Shown here: positions 9,431 through 19,982 of the stretch, in pieces
Layout: every line of letters begins with the position of its first letter
How positions within the stretch are numbered: the stretch's first letter is position 1
Source of the DNA: Candidatus Scatomonas merdigallinarum
GTDB lineage: Bacteria > Bacillota > Clostridia > Lachnospirales > Lachnospiraceae
Assembly: GCA_018716305.1 (NCBI GenBank)
Contig: DVKB01000034.1
Span: forward strand, 124,001 to 188,000
Direction of reading: 5' to 3'
Length of the DNA: 64,000 bases
Made by a program: the position numbers and the translations under genes
The notes under the pieces: generated by a model
Told to the model about the DNA's origin: nothing
The model's input: the letters and a program-made list of their open reading frames with translations, nothing else
The model's database searches: none

Positions 9431-10060
9431 ATGGAGGGGATCATGGAAGAAACCGCTTCTGCTACACTGAATAATATCCTGCTGGCCGCCATGGAAGAAT
9501 TTTCCGACAAAGGCTTTCTGGGAGCCTCCCTGCGGCAGATCGTAAAAAAGGCTGGTGTTACCACCGGGGCGTTTTATGGCTATTTTTCCAGCAAGGAGGC
9601 TTTATTTGCCGCTCTTGTAGAACCCCATGCCGCCGCTCTTATGGGAAAGTTTATGGAAGCCCAGACCTCTTTTGCTGAACTCCCGGAAGAACAGCAGCCG
9701 GAACATATGGGAGTGGAATCCTCCCATTGTATCCACTGGATGGTGGATTATATCTGCCGGCATCGCGAACCGGTAAAGCTGCTGCTCTGCCGCTCAGAAG
9801 GCACCAGCTATGAGCATTTTGTCCATAATATGGTGGAGATCGAGGTAGAATATACCATAAAATATATGGAAGTCCTCCGGCATCTGGGGAAAAATATCCC
9901 CCAGCTGGATGAACAGATGTGCCATATCATTGCCAGCGGCATGTTTAACGGAGTATTTGAGGTCGTGATCCACGACATGCCCAGGGACAGAGCTCTGCGC
10001 TATGTGGATCAGCTGCGGGACTTTTATACAGCCGGATGGCTGAAATTAATGGGGCAGTAA
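9431..10060 (+). CDS. TetR/AcrR family transcriptional regulator
   Basis: N-terminal HTH FSDKGFLGASLRQIVKKAGVTTGAFYGYFSSKEALFAALV. Confidence 0.92.
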   Translation: MEGIMEETASATLNNILLAAMEEFSDKGFLGASLRQIVKKAGVTTGAFYGYFSSKEALFAALVEPHAAALMGKFMEAQTSFAELPEEQQPEHMGVESSHCIHWMVDYICRHREPVKLLLCRSEGTSYEHFVHNMVEIEVEYTIKYMEVLRHLGKNIPQLDEQMCHIIASGMFNGVFEVVIHDMPRDRALRYVDQLRDFYTAGWLKLMGQ

Positions 10061-10082
10061 GCCCCATTTTCTCGGCATGATA

Positions 10083-10098
10083 GTTAGTTTGTTCTAAC
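10083..10098. promoter_or_regulatory. TTAG-N6-CTAA palindrome (site 1)
   Basis: GTTAG-TTTGTT-CTAAC immediately upstream of the ABC exporter ribosome-binding site. Confidence 0.6.
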
Positions 10099-10125
10099 TT
10101 CATGATAGATAAAAAGCTAGGAGGT

Positions 10126-11928
10126 ATGATTTTGAAGCAAAAAAAACAAAGCAGCCTGTCCCGCATTTTAAGTTACGCAGGCGGGCACAAACATCTCACC
10201 CTGCTGGGCTGCCTTCTCTCCGCTCTTTCGGCGGTACTGGGGCTGATCCCCTATGTATGCGTCTGGCTGGCGGCAAGGAATGTACTGGAGGCCTGGCCCG
10301 GCACTGACGGAATATCCGGTCTGGCCCGCTGGGGCTGGACGGCGGTCTGGACCGCCATAGGCAGTATTCTCCTGTATTTTGCGGCCCTGATGTCTACCCA
10401 TATCGCCGCCTTCCGCACAGCCCGGAATATCCGGCGTGCCGCCATGGCCCATGTACTGAAGCTTCCCCTGGGATTTTTTACAGAAAATCAGTCCGGGCGG
10501 CTGCGGAAGCTCATTGATGATAACGCCGGCCTTACAGAAGATCTTCTGGCCCACAAACTTCCTGATCTGGCGGGAACGGCAGTCACTCCCGCGGCAGCTG
10601 TTGTCATGCTGTTTCTCTTCGACTGGAGAATGGGTCTTCTGTGTCTGCTCACTATGATCCTTGCCTTCCTCTCTATGTGCCTGATGATGGGCGGAAAAAA
10701 CGCCGGTTTCTTTCATCGGTATCAGAAGGAGATCGAGCGCATGAGCGGCGAGGCGGTAGAGTATGTCCGGGGCATTCCCGTGGTAAAGATGTTTCAGCAG
10801 ACCGTCTACTCTTTCAAAGCGTTTTACGCCGCCATCCGGGATTACAGTGATCTGGCCAGTCAGTATGCCATGAGCTGCAGGGTAGGACAGACCTGCTTCC
10901 TGACTTTTATCAACGGGGCATTCGCCCTGCTGATCCCGGCGGCGCTTCTGCTGGCCTCCGGAGGAGATATCCGGACCGTGCTGGTCAATTTTATCTTTTA
11001 TGCCCTGTTCGCCCCTGCCTGCGGCCAGATGATCAACCGGATTATGTATATGAGCGAGGCGGTCATGGAAGCGGACGAGGCGGTGGGCCGTCTGGAGGAA
11101 ATTCTCAGCCGGAAACCTATGGAAGAATCCAATGAGCGGAAATCTCCGGCAAATGCCGCCGTGTCCTTTGACCATGTGACCTTTACCTATCCCGGCGCAG
11201 AGAGACCGGCTCTCAAGGATGTATCTTTCTCTGTCCTTCCCGGCCGGGTAACGGCGCTGGTCGGGCCCTCCGGCGGAGGAAAGACTACAGCCGCCAGCCT
11301 GATCCCCCGCTTCTGGGACGCGGACAGGGGGACGGTTTCCATCGGCGGAGTCGATGTGCGGGAGATGGACACGGACGCTTTAATGAAACAGGTGGCCTTT
11401 GTATTCCAGGATACCCGGCTGTTCAAAGAAAGCCTTCTGGAGAACATCCGGGCTGCCAGACCGGAGGCTTCCAGAGAGGAGGTTCTGTCTGCCGCCCACG
11501 CTGCTCAGTGCGATGACATTCTGGAAAAACTTCCCCGGGGTCTGGATACTGTGGTGGGGACAAAAGGCGTTTACCTCTCCGGAGGAGAACAGCAGCGGAT
11601 CGCCCTGGCCCGCGCCATCCTGAAAGACGCTCCCATCGTCGTGCTGGATGAGGCCACAGCCTTTGCCGATCCGGAAAATGAACACCGGATCCAGAAGGCC
11701 TTTGAAGTGCTGACCAAGGGTAAAACTGTGCTGATGATCGCCCATCGCCTCTCAACGGTGCGGAATGCGGATTCCATTCTTGTCCTGCAGGGCGGAGAGA
11801 TCGCCGAGCAGGGAAACCATAAGAGCCTGCTGGCACAGCATGGCGCCTATGCCGCCATGTGGGAGGATTACCAGCGCAGCGCCAGGTGGAAGCTTGGAAA
11901 ACAAGGAAAGAAGGAGGGAACGGTATGA
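10126..11928 (+). CDS. ABC exporter, fused permease/ATP-binding subunit
   Basis: TM domain plus Walker A GPSGGGKT, LSGGEQQR signature, VVLDEATA Walker B; AGGAGG before ATG 10126. Confidence 0.92.
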   Translation: MILKQKKQSSLSRILSYAGGHKHLTLLGCLLSALSAVLGLIPYVCVWLAARNVLEAWPGTDGISGLARWGWTAVWTAIGSILLYFAALMSTHIAAFRTARNIRRAAMAHVLKLPLGFFTENQSGRLRKLIDDNAGLTEDLLAHKLPDLAGTAVTPAAAVVMLFLFDWRMGLLCLLTMILAFLSMCLMMGGKNAGFFHRYQKEIERMSGEAVEYVRGIPVVKMFQQTVYSFKAFYAAIRDYSDLASQYAMSCRVGQTCFLTFINGAFALLIPAALLLASGGDIRTVLVNFIFYALFAPACGQMINRIMYMSEAVMEADEAVGRLEEILSRKPMEESNERKSPANAAVSFDHVTFTYPGAERPALKDVSFSVLPGRVTALVGPSGGGKTTAASLIPRFWDADRGTVSIGGVDVREMDTDALMKQVAFVFQDTRLFKESLLENIRAARPEASREEVLSAAHAAQCDDILEKLPRGLDTVVGTKGVYLSGGEQQRIALARAILKDAPIVVLDEATAFADPENEHRIQKAFEVLTKGKTVLMIAHRLSTVRNADSILVLQGGEIAEQGNHKSLLAQHGAYAAMWEDYQRSARWKLGKQGKKEGTV

Positions 11929-13676
11929 CAAAGAAGTTACAGCACTTGTTTGCTCTCAGTGAAAAAGGGGCAAAGGATCTGGTGAAAGCCGTTATCTGGT
12001 GTTTCGTGTGCAATGTAAGCCTGATGCTTCCGGTGGGGGCTGTTCTGCTGACGGCCCGGCATCTTCTGGATTCCCTGGAAAAGGGAACCAGTCCTATGAA
12101 TGGATTCTGGATCTATGCCGGTTCCGGCGCGGCTGTCCTGATTCTGCTGTTTATTCTTCACTGGTTCCAGTACGCTTCTCTGTATCTGGCAACCTATCAG
12201 GAAAGCGCCAGCCGGCGGGTGAGCCTGGCGGAAACCCTGCGCCGGCTTCCCCTGAGCTTTTTCGGGAATCGGGATCTGAGCGACCTGACCTCCACCATGA
12301 TCGCGGACTGCTCCAGCCTGGATCAGATGTTCTCCCACTATGTTCCCCAGCTGTTCGCCTCCCTTTTCTCCACTCTGGTGATCGGCATTGCTATGTTCCT
12401 CAGCGACTGGCGGATGGCTCTGGCTGTTTTATGGGTAGTTCCTGCGGCTGTCCTGCTGACGGCAGGGAGCAAGAATATTCAGGATTCCTTTGGGGCCAAA
12501 AATATCCTGAATAAGCGGGCGGTGGCGGACTGCATCCAGGAAGGACTGGAAACCATACGGGAGATCAAAGCCTGCAGCCGCCAGAAAGCCTATATGAGAA
12601 AACTGGAAGAAAAGCTGGCCGCCATGGAGAAGGGCTCCATCCATTCCGAGCTGGCAACCGGCGTGTTTGTATGTTCCGCTCAGGCCTTCCTTCGTCTGGG
12701 TCTGGCAACTACCATTCTGACCGGCGGGGCGCTGCTGGCAGCCGGTGAACTTTCCTTCCTCTATTTTCTGGGATTCCTCTTTGCCGCCGCCAGGCTTTAT
12801 GATCCCCTGGGGCTGGTGCTTCAGAATATCGCCGCTACCTTCAATACCAAGCTGCAGATCCAGCGGATGCGCTCCATTCTGGAACAGCCGGTGCAGAAAG
12901 GAACCGAGGATTTCACACCGCAGAATTACGACATTTCCTTTGACCATGTATCCTTTGCCTATAGGGAAGGAGACGGTGTGCTGGAAGATGTGAGCTTTAC
13001 CGCCCGCCAGGGAGAAGTAACGGCTCTGATCGGGCCCTCCGGCGGCGGAAAATCCACAGCCTGCAAACTGGCGGCACGGTTTTGGGACGCTTCCAGGGGA
13101 ACCGTAACCCTCGGAGGCATAGATGTATCTACTGTAGAACCGGAAACACTGTTAAAATACTATTCCATGGTATTCCAGGATGTGGTGCTGTTCCGGGATA
13201 CCGTCATGGAAAATATCCGCCTGGGACGTCGGGATGCCACCGATGAGGAAGTTCTCGCTGCTGCCCGGGCTGCCCGGTGCGAGGAATTTGTCCGGAACCT
13301 TCCTCAGGGCTATCAGACCATGATCGGAGAAAATGGCTCTACCCTCTCCGGCGGCGAACGCCAGCGGATCTCCATTGCCCGCGCCTTGTTGAAGGACGCG
13401 CCGGTCATTCTTCTGGACGAGGCTACAGCCAGCCTGGATGTGGAGAACGAAAGCGCTGTTCAGGAAGCACTCTCCCGCCTGCTTCAGGGAAAGACTGTGC
13501 TGGTCATCGCTCACAGGATGCGCACGGTGGCCGGAGCGGATCACATCGTGGTGCTGGAGCGGGGCCGCGTTGCCCAACAGGGTACACCGGAAGAGCTGAT
13601 GCGGAAAGGCGGGCTTTACCGCCGGATGGCAGAACTTCAAAAAGAAACGGCACAGTGGAAACTGGGAACCAGATAG
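11925..13676 (+). CDS. ABC exporter, fused permease/ATP-binding subunit (partner)
   Basis: Walker A GPSGGGKS, LSGGERQR, ILLDEATAS; ATGA overlap with the preceding gene. Confidence 0.92.
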   Translation: MTKKLQHLFALSEKGAKDLVKAVIWCFVCNVSLMLPVGAVLLTARHLLDSLEKGTSPMNGFWIYAGSGAAVLILLFILHWFQYASLYLATYQESASRRVSLAETLRRLPLSFFGNRDLSDLTSTMIADCSSLDQMFSHYVPQLFASLFSTLVIGIAMFLSDWRMALAVLWVVPAAVLLTAGSKNIQDSFGAKNILNKRAVADCIQEGLETIREIKACSRQKAYMRKLEEKLAAMEKGSIHSELATGVFVCSAQAFLRLGLATTILTGGALLAAGELSFLYFLGFLFAAARLYDPLGLVLQNIAATFNTKLQIQRMRSILEQPVQKGTEDFTPQNYDISFDHVSFAYREGDGVLEDVSFTARQGEVTALIGPSGGGKSTACKLAARFWDASRGTVTLGGIDVSTVEPETLLKYYSMVFQDVVLFRDTVMENIRLGRRDATDEEVLAAARAARCEEFVRNLPQGYQTMIGENGSTLSGGERQRISIARALLKDAPVILLDEATASLDVENESAVQEALSRLLQGKTVLVIAHRMRTVAGADHIVVLERGRVAQQGTPEELMRKGGLYRRMAELQKETAQWKLGTR

Positions 13677-13680
13677 CTTC

Positions 13681-13732
13681 TTGACAGGCTGGAGCAAGAA
13701 TCGTATAATCAAAACAGTTAGTTTATACTAAT
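13681..13732 (+). promoter_or_regulatory. Consensus sigma-A promoter with TTAG-N6-CTAA palindrome (site 2)
   Basis: TTGACA (13681-13686) - 17 bp - TATAAT (13704-13709), then GTTAG-TTTATA-CTAAT (13717-13732). Confidence 0.8.
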
Positions 13733-13777
13733 TAAAAATCAACCATAAAAATTTTAACAGGGAGGCGCGATAGAACT

Positions 13778-14023
13778 ATGTGGAAATATACCGTCGAAGT
13801 CCGGGGAATGATGTGCGGGATGTGCGAGGCACATGTAAACGACGCTGTGCGCAAAGCCTTCCCGGTAAAAAAAGTGAGTTCTTCCCGGGGCAAAAAGCAA
13901 ACGGTGGTCATTTCTGAAAGGGAACTGGACACATCGGCACTTTCGGACGCTATCCGCAAGACCGGGTACAAGGTTGGCGAAATCCGGAAAGAGCCCTATG
14001 AAAAGAAAGGGTTGTTCGGATAA
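13778..14023 (+). CDS. Heavy-metal-associated (HMA) domain protein
   Basis: MWKYTVEVRGMMCGMCEAHVNDAVRKAFPVKKVSSSRGKKQTVVIS; MxCxxC metal-binding motif. Confidence 0.85.
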   Translation: MWKYTVEVRGMMCGMCEAHVNDAVRKAFPVKKVSSSRGKKQTVVISERELDTSALSDAIRKTGYKVGEIRKEPYEKKGLFG

Positions 14024-14034
14024 CTCTTTCATAC

Positions 14035-14075
14035 AATACCGCCGCCCATGAATCGGGCGGCGGTATTGTATGTAC
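14035..14075 (+). terminator. Intrinsic bidirectional-type terminator hairpin
   Basis: ACAATACCGCCGCCC-ATGAATC-GGGCGGCGGTATTGT. Confidence 0.7.
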
Positions 14076-14085
14076 AGATCTTCTT

Positions 14086-14988
14086 TTAGACCTCCCCCAA
14101 TAGGCGGATAAATTCTTCTGCCAGAGGGGTTAATTTGGCGTTATTCCTTATAATATAGCCAAAATAAACGGACTCCTTTCCGGATTCAATGGGAATCCCG
14201 CGGATCTGAAACGGTTCAAACCGCCCGTGGATAATCTTGCCGGACACATATGCCAGCTTTGTGTCTCGCAGAAATTGCAGGATTTCGTAGCTGCTGTCTG
14301 CGGTAACGACTTTGGGACGATCTTTTAATGTCCTCACGTCATTTTTTACATAGCCCACAAAGTTCGTATAAGAAAAGAAATCTTCTCTTGGTTGGATCAG
14401 GCTCAACCCCCGCAGCTGCTGAACATTTATTGATTTCTCCTGATACATCGGATGGGACGGACCCAAAAAAAGATATAGAGGGACTTTTCTCAACAAATGA
14501 AACGTCTGCCGTTTATGCTGCAGCATATCCTGCAGCGCAAAATACTGATGACCGGGTACGCAGACAACGGCGAGTTCCACCATATGCCTGTGCAGATATC
14601 GTATACCGTCTTCTACCGTACCCTCCCGGATCTGAAATCGGACACTGTTTTTTTCATGCCTCTGGTAAAACTTTACATAAAGCTCTGCGATCTGGCAGTC
14701 GAAATTCGCGAACACAGAAAACTGATTCATCTCCTGCTCTTCTTTCAGGCTGCCGATCTTCTCCGCACCCCGCAGAATATCCAGCGCGTACTCATAAACC
14801 TTCCTTCCCTGTTCCGTCAAAACAACACCATTTGCCCGGCGCTTCAGCAGACACATGTTTAATTCTTCCTCCAGGGCCTTTATCGTCTTGCTGATATGCG
14901 GCTGCGAGGTATACAGCGCCTCCGCGGCTGCTTTAAAGCTTCCTGTATCCACGCTGACTACAAAAAAACGCAACTGTTTTAACTGCAT
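14086..14988 (-). CDS. LysR family transcriptional regulator
   Basis: MQLKQLRFFVVSVDTGSFKAAAEALYTSQPHISKTIKALEEELNMCLLKR. Confidence 0.93.
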   Translation of the reverse strand: MQLKQLRFFVVSVDTGSFKAAAEALYTSQPHISKTIKALEEELNMCLLKRRANGVVLTEQGRKVYEYALDILRGAEKIGSLKEEQEMNQFSVFANFDCQIAELYVKFYQRHEKNSVRFQIREGTVEDGIRYLHRHMVELAVVCVPGHQYFALQDMLQHKRQTFHLLRKVPLYLFLGPSHPMYQEKSINVQQLRGLSLIQPREDFFSYTNFVGYVKNDVRTLKDRPKVVTADSSYEILQFLRDTKLAYVSGKIIHGRFEPFQIRGIPIESGKESVYFGYIIRNNAKLTPLAEEFIRLLGEV

Positions 14989-15018
14989 GATTTCTCCTTT
15001 GCCGTTATTTATGTTGGT

Positions 15019-16383
15019 TCACTTAACTTTCCCTCTCCTGGCTGAATATTTACCGGCCTTCACCAGATACATCAGTAAAAAAGCTGCGCCCGCCGCAATC
15101 CATGAAACGATATAAATCCAAACAATGCATTCCATATTTTCATATCTGGGCTGAATCAGCCAGATTCCCGCTATGCGCAGGAGGCAGACCGTTGCAAGCG
15201 TTATAACCATGGGGAGCAATGTATTTCCCATGCCGCAGCATGCCCCGGACAGCGCTTCCGCCACTGCGTAAAACACATAAAAGGGAGCCATCATCTGCAT
15301 ATATTTCACTACCAGCGGAAGCAGAATCCGGGCGTCTTCGCCTGAGACAAACCAGCCTCCCATGGCACCTGCGCCCAGATACAGAAACAGGCTGATGACG
15401 GATACAGTACCCACAGACATGGCAGTTCCGGTCAGTACCCCTTTGTTTATACGATGTTTTTTCCCCGCCCCAAGATTTTGCGCCACATAAGTGGTCAAAG
15501 CCGGACCCATGGCATCAGCGGCCAGCCAGACGAACATATCCAGTTTGTTGCAAACTCCCCAGGCTGCGATAGAATCGCTTCCCATGCGGTTCACACTGAC
15601 CTGTACGATGGAATTTGCCACTGGAAAAAGCATAGACTGCAGGGCAAGAGGAAAACCTGTGACGACCATTCCCTTCGCGTATTTTGAACCTCCCCACAGG
15701 GGACCTTCTGACAATATCCCTTGTCCGCGCAGAACTCGGTTCAACAGAACAAACGCGCAGACCACACTGATAATCTGCGCAGCCACAGTGGCAGCCGCCG
15801 CTCCTTCTACGCCCAGCCCGCACAAGCCAACAAGCAGATAATCTCCAACGACATTGCTAAGAGAACATAAAACCAGTACGTATAAAGGACTTTTGGAATC
15901 ACCAAAAGCCCGCAGGATCCCTGCCGCCATATTATACAGGATCATCGACCAGATTCCGCCGAAGTAGATCCGCGTGTAGGCAAGGGTCTCCCCGAAAATA
16001 TTATCCGGCACACCCATTACCTGAAGCAACTGCGGCGAAAAAACAACTCCCGCTGCGCTGCAGGCGATTCCCAGCACCGCGGCAACCGTGCAGGCCGCGC
16101 GCACCGAACATTTCATACTTTCTTTATCGCTGGCTCCAAAATAGCGGGAAGTATGAATGGCCGCGCCGGCGGCAAGCCCGTTCATAAAATTGAGCGGGAA
16201 TTTAAATAGAGTCGCCACTGCGTCAATGGATGCCAGACCTTCCTTACCTGCAAATTGCCCTACGATCACCGCATCTGTAGTCACATACAGCTGCTGGATC
16301 AGGGTTCCCAGCATGATCGGCAGCACAAAGGCAAGAATCCCTCTGCTTATGCTTCCATCCAGAAGATTCACTGCTTTTTTCAT
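15019..16383 (-). CDS. MATE family efflux transporter
   Basis: MKKAVNLLDGSISRGILAFVLPIMLGTLIQQLYVTTDAVIVGQFAGKEGLASIDA; 12 TM MATE pattern. Confidence 0.9.
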   Translation of the reverse strand: MKKAVNLLDGSISRGILAFVLPIMLGTLIQQLYVTTDAVIVGQFAGKEGLASIDAVATLFKFPLNFMNGLAAGAAIHTSRYFGASDKESMKCSVRAACTVAAVLGIACSAAGVVFSPQLLQVMGVPDNIFGETLAYTRIYFGGIWSMILYNMAAGILRAFGDSKSPLYVLVLCSLSNVVGDYLLVGLCGLGVEGAAAATVAAQIISVVCAFVLLNRVLRGQGILSEGPLWGGSKYAKGMVVTGFPLALQSMLFPVANSIVQVSVNRMGSDSIAAWGVCNKLDMFVWLAADAMGPALTTYVAQNLGAGKKHRINKGVLTGTAMSVGTVSVISLFLYLGAGAMGGWFVSGEDARILLPLVVKYMQMMAPFYVFYAVAEALSGACCGMGNTLLPMVITLATVCLLRIAGIWLIQPRYENMECIVWIYIVSWIAAGAAFLLMYLVKAGKYSARRGKVK

Positions 16384-17387
16384 GCCGATCCCTTTCTGTC
16401 GTCCGCAAGACCTTCATAGCCTCCGTGTGTCTCTGGAAAAAGATAGCAGGCAACCAGATGCCCCGGCGTGATTTCCTCCAGGGCAGGTCTTTTCTGCCGG
16501 CAGATTTCCATACAGTGTACACAGCGATTCTGGAAGGGACATCCTGCCGGAACATCCAGAGGACTGGGAACGTCCCCTTCCAGACTTTCAATTTTTTTAT
16601 GAAAATCCATATGAATATCGAAAAGAGATCCCATCAGAGCTTTTGTGTACGGATGCCGCGCCTCCGTTCCAAGCTTTTTCCCCGGGATGATCTCCACCAG
16701 ATGCCCCAGATACATAACCGCCACTTCATCGGAAACAGAAGCCACTAAAGCAATATCATGACAGATAAAACCAATGGCCAGATTCATCTCCTTCTGCAGT
16801 CTGCGGATCAGCTGAATGACGGTTTTCTGTACGGAAACATCCAGGGCGGAGGTGGCCTCATCCAGAATCAGGACTTCCGGCTTTAGCGCCAGCGCCCGGG
16901 CGATTGCCACCCTCTGTCTCTGGCCGCCGCTGAGGCTGTGCGGGAAACGATCCATAAAATCACAGGGCAGTTCCACCATCTTCAACAGACTGCCGCAGAC
17001 CTGTTTTTTTTCCCCGGCGGTGATCTCTCTGTAGTTCATCAGCGGTTCACAGATGATATCCCGGATCCGCATTTTAGGGTTGAAGGATGTATTCGGATCC
17101 TGGAACACCATCTGAATATGTCTGCGGCTCTGCCGCAGTTTTTCCCCTTTCAGTTCAGACAGCTTATCCCCCCGGAAGACGATTTCTCCCTGATCCGGCT
17201 TTTCAAGGGCAACCAGCAGCCGCATAAAGGTGCTTTTTCCGCACCCGGATTCGCCCACCAGACCCAAGGTCTTCCCTCTGTAGAATTTTAAATTGATATC
17301 CTTGTTTGCTGTCAGATATTTTCCTTTTCCTGCGGGAAAAGTCTTTGTAATGTGTTTTGCTTCCAGGATCAGCTCCTCATTGTTCAA
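16380..17387 (-). CDS. Nik/Opp-type ABC transporter ATP-binding protein
   Basis: LVGESGCGKST, LSGGQRQRVAIARAL, LDEATSALDVSVQ, oligopeptide-type C-terminal CPFQNRC...; probable TTG start at 17387. Confidence 0.88.
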   Translation of the reverse strand: MNNEELILEAKHITKTFPAGKGKYLTANKDINLKFYRGKTLGLVGESGCGKSTFMRLLVALEKPDQGEIVFRGDKLSELKGEKLRQSRRHIQMVFQDPNTSFNPKMRIRDIICEPLMNYREITAGEKKQVCGSLLKMVELPCDFMDRFPHSLSGGQRQRVAIARALALKPEVLILDEATSALDVSVQKTVIQLIRRLQKEMNLAIGFICHDIALVASVSDEVAVMYLGHLVEIIPGKKLGTEARHPYTKALMGSLFDIHMDFHKKIESLEGDVPSPLDVPAGCPFQNRCVHCMEICRQKRPALEEITPGHLVACYLFPETHGGYEGLADDRKGSA

Positions 17388-18162
17388 GCCACTCACCTCC
17401 CATAGACGGAACAGAAGCAATCAGTTTTCTGGTATAGGGATTCCGGGAAGCGTGAAGGATCTGCTCCCGATCCCCCTGATCTTCAATCCTTCCGTTGCGC
17501 ATCACAACTATGTGGTCGGCCATGTAAGCTGCCACACCGATATTGTGGGTTACAAGGATGATCCCTGTATGATATTCTGCCCGAAGTTCCATCATCTGCC
17601 GGACAATCTGTGCCTGTGTTGTCACATCCAGAGCGGAAGTGGGCTCATCCGCCAGCAGAAGCTTTGGCTGATAGGTCATCCCCATGGCGATCCCCACTCT
17701 CTGCCGCATGCCTCCCGACAGCTGGAAAGGATAGGAGCGCATCACATGATCTCCATCCGGAAGGCGCATCCGTTCCAGCATGGTGCTTCCTTTTTTCCAT
17801 GCATCCTTTTTGCTGATTTTTTCATGGGTCCGGAGGTATTCCACAAATACATTTCCCACACGGCGGGTGGGATTCATCATAGCTCCGCTGTCCTGAAAAA
17901 TCATGGAGATTTCCCTGCCTCGAAGAGCCCGCCATTGCCTTTCCGTATAACTAAGAAGAGATTTCCCGTTAAACACAATCTTCCCTCCCGTTACCTTTCC
18001 CGCCCCCGGCAGAAGCCCCATTACCGCGCGGATCACAGTTGTCTTTCCGCTTCCGCTTTCTCCCACCAGCGCAAGGATCTGCCCCGGCATCATCTCCATG
18101 GAAAAATCTATAACCGTCGGTATATTTTTGTAGGACACCGTCAAATGATCAATTTTCAGCAT
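17377..18162 (-). CDS. Nik/Opp-type ABC transporter ATP-binding protein
   Basis: LVGESGSGKTT, LSGGMRQRVGIAM, ADEPTSALDVTTQ. Confidence 0.9.
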   Translation of the reverse strand: MLKIDHLTVSYKNIPTVIDFSMEMMPGQILALVGESGSGKTTVIRAVMGLLPGAGKVTGGKIVFNGKSLLSYTERQWRALRGREISMIFQDSGAMMNPTRRVGNVFVEYLRTHEKISKKDAWKKGSTMLERMRLPDGDHVMRSYPFQLSGGMRQRVGIAMGMTYQPKLLLADEPTSALDVTTQAQIVRQMMELRAEYHTGIILVTHNIGVAAYMADHIVVMRNGRIEDQGDREQILHASRNPYTRKLIASVPSMGGEWLEQ

Positions 18163-18995
18163 TTCCCTGCCTCCTGTTCATCCCTGGGATCCATAATATC
18201 CCGGAGAGAATCCCCCAGCATATTAAACACAACAACTACCAGAAAAATTGCCAACCCGGGAAAGATCGTCATCCAGGGGGCGCTCTGTATCAATCCCCGC
18301 CCCTCGTTCAGCATATAGCCCCATTCCGGTGCGGGCGGCTTCGCGCCGAATCCCAGAAAAGACAAGGCTGCAAGTTCCAGCATCATACCGCCCACATCTG
18401 TGGCTGCTGTGATGACCAGAATAGGCAGCGAATTTGGCAGCATATACGCTTTTATGATGTGAGAGGTTCTGGAGCCGGAGACGATGGCCGCGGACACGTA
18501 ATCCCTGTCCCGGATTTTTAATACCAGGGATCTTGCCAGTCTGGCGTATTTCGTCCAGCTGACAACGGTAATGGCAATCACTGCGTTTCTCATGCTGGAT
18601 CCGATAATGCCTGCTACCGCAAGGGCCAGCACCAGGCCTGGGAAGGCCACCATCATATCTGCGATACGCATAAGGATCGCGTCCACAACGCCTCCAAAAC
18701 AGCCGGCGATCACGCCCACGGCGGTGCCGATCAGAAAGACCAGAATCACCACGCCAAAAGTGGACGTTAAAGAAGCGCGGGCTCCGTAAATCACCCTGAC
18801 AAAAATATCTCTCCCCATTTTATCAGTTCCGAAAATATGTTCCCGGCTGGGAGCCTGCAGCGCATGGTCAATATTTCCGGTTAGGGGATCCGCGCCACCC
18901 GTGATCACCGGAGCAAAAACTGCTGTCAGAATGATGAGAACAGCCAGAACAGAAAAGATCATAAACTGCCTGTTTTTCAGAAAATCTTTTATCAT
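18156..18995 (-). CDS. Nik/Opp-type ABC transporter permease (NikC/DppC-like)
   Basis: HIFGTDKMGRDIFVRVIYGAR...; binding-protein-dependent permease EAA-like region. Confidence 0.9.
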   Translation of the reverse strand: MIKDFLKNRQFMIFSVLAVLIILTAVFAPVITGGADPLTGNIDHALQAPSREHIFGTDKMGRDIFVRVIYGARASLTSTFGVVILVFLIGTAVGVIAGCFGGVVDAILMRIADMMVAFPGLVLALAVAGIIGSSMRNAVIAITVVSWTKYARLARSLVLKIRDRDYVSAAIVSGSRTSHIIKAYMLPNSLPILVITAATDVGGMMLELAALSFLGFGAKPPAPEWGYMLNEGRGLIQSAPWMTIFPGLAIFLVVVVFNMLGDSLRDIMDPRDEQEAGKC

Positions 18996-19003
18996 ACCTA
19001 TTC

Positions 19004-19954
19004 TTATCTCCTCTTTATACGCATCCTGGGATCAATATATACATAGGAAGCGTCCACAATCAGATTGATCACCATATAAATCAATGCCATCCAGAGGACA
19101 TAGCCCTGGATCAGATTATAGTCACTGGAGGTTATGGCGGACACGGCCAGATTACCCAGACCCGGATAGGAAAAAATAACCTCCACCACCGATGTGCCTC
19201 CCAGGAGACTTCCCACAGAGAGTCCCAGCATGGTTACAAGAGGAAGCAGCGCATTAGGAAAGACATTTCCCCAGATAATCCGGCTTTTCTTGATCCCTCT
19301 TGCCTGGGCTCCGATTACGTAATCCTGGTTCAGTTCTTCCAGCACCGCGGCGCGCACCTGACGGGTATACTTGGAGGCCATGGCAATGGCCAGTGTCAAA
19401 GCCGGCAGGAACAAGCTCCTAAAATCACCGTCTGCGCTGATTACCGGAAAGATCGTAAATTTTACACAAAATGCCAGCATCAGCAGAAGCGCCACCCAGA
19501 AATTCGGCATGGCGCAGCCTGCGAAAGTAAACCCTCTTGCCAGATAATCCAGCCAGGAATTTTTGTACAACGCCGAAAAAACCCCCAGAGGAACCGACAG
19601 AAGCAGCATCATCCCCAGGGCCATAGCCGCCAGACGCAGGGTTGGCCCTATCCGTTCCAGCAGCAGTTCTGTCACAGGCTGGCGGAGGGAATAAGAGGTA
19701 CCGAAATCACCGTGAAGGCAGTTTCCCAGCCAGCGGACATACTGTGTCAAAAACGGATCGTTCAGCCCCATCTCCTCCCGAGTCTGCTCCACAATCTCTT
19801 CGGAAGGCATCTGCCCCATGGAGATATACATGTTTTCCACCGGATCCCCGGGAGATAAGTATGTCAGAAAAAAAGTGATAAAGCTGATCCCCACCAGAAC
19901 CACGACAATCTGCAGCAGCCTGGAGAGCAGCTGTTTTTTGCTCAATACGATCAC
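19004..19954 (-). CDS. Nik/Opp-type ABC transporter permease (NikB/DppB-like)
   Basis: FLTYLSPGDPVENMY...ARGIKKSRIIWGNVFPNALLPLVTMLGLSVGSLLGGTSVVEVIFSYPGLG. Confidence 0.9.
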   Translation of the reverse strand: MIVLSKKQLLSRLLQIVVVLVGISFITFFLTYLSPGDPVENMYISMGQMPSEEIVEQTREEMGLNDPFLTQYVRWLGNCLHGDFGTSYSLRQPVTELLLERIGPTLRLAAMALGMMLLLSVPLGVFSALYKNSWLDYLARGFTFAGCAMPNFWVALLLMLAFCVKFTIFPVISADGDFRSLFLPALTLAIAMASKYTRQVRAAVLEELNQDYVIGAQARGIKKSRIIWGNVFPNALLPLVTMLGLSVGSLLGGTSVVEVIFSYPGLGNLAVSAITSSDYNLIQGYVLWMALIYMVINLIVDASYVYIDPRMRIKRR

Positions 19955-19982
19955 ACCTCATTTCATCAGGAAAATACCCGGA

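Noticed and set aside
13717-13732. Site 2 TTAG palindrome as part of a TetR operator
   Set aside because: The likely TetR operator at 9405 (ATAACATTGTTAT) has a different sequence; the TTAG sites recur near unrelated genes and the DtxR-like gene.
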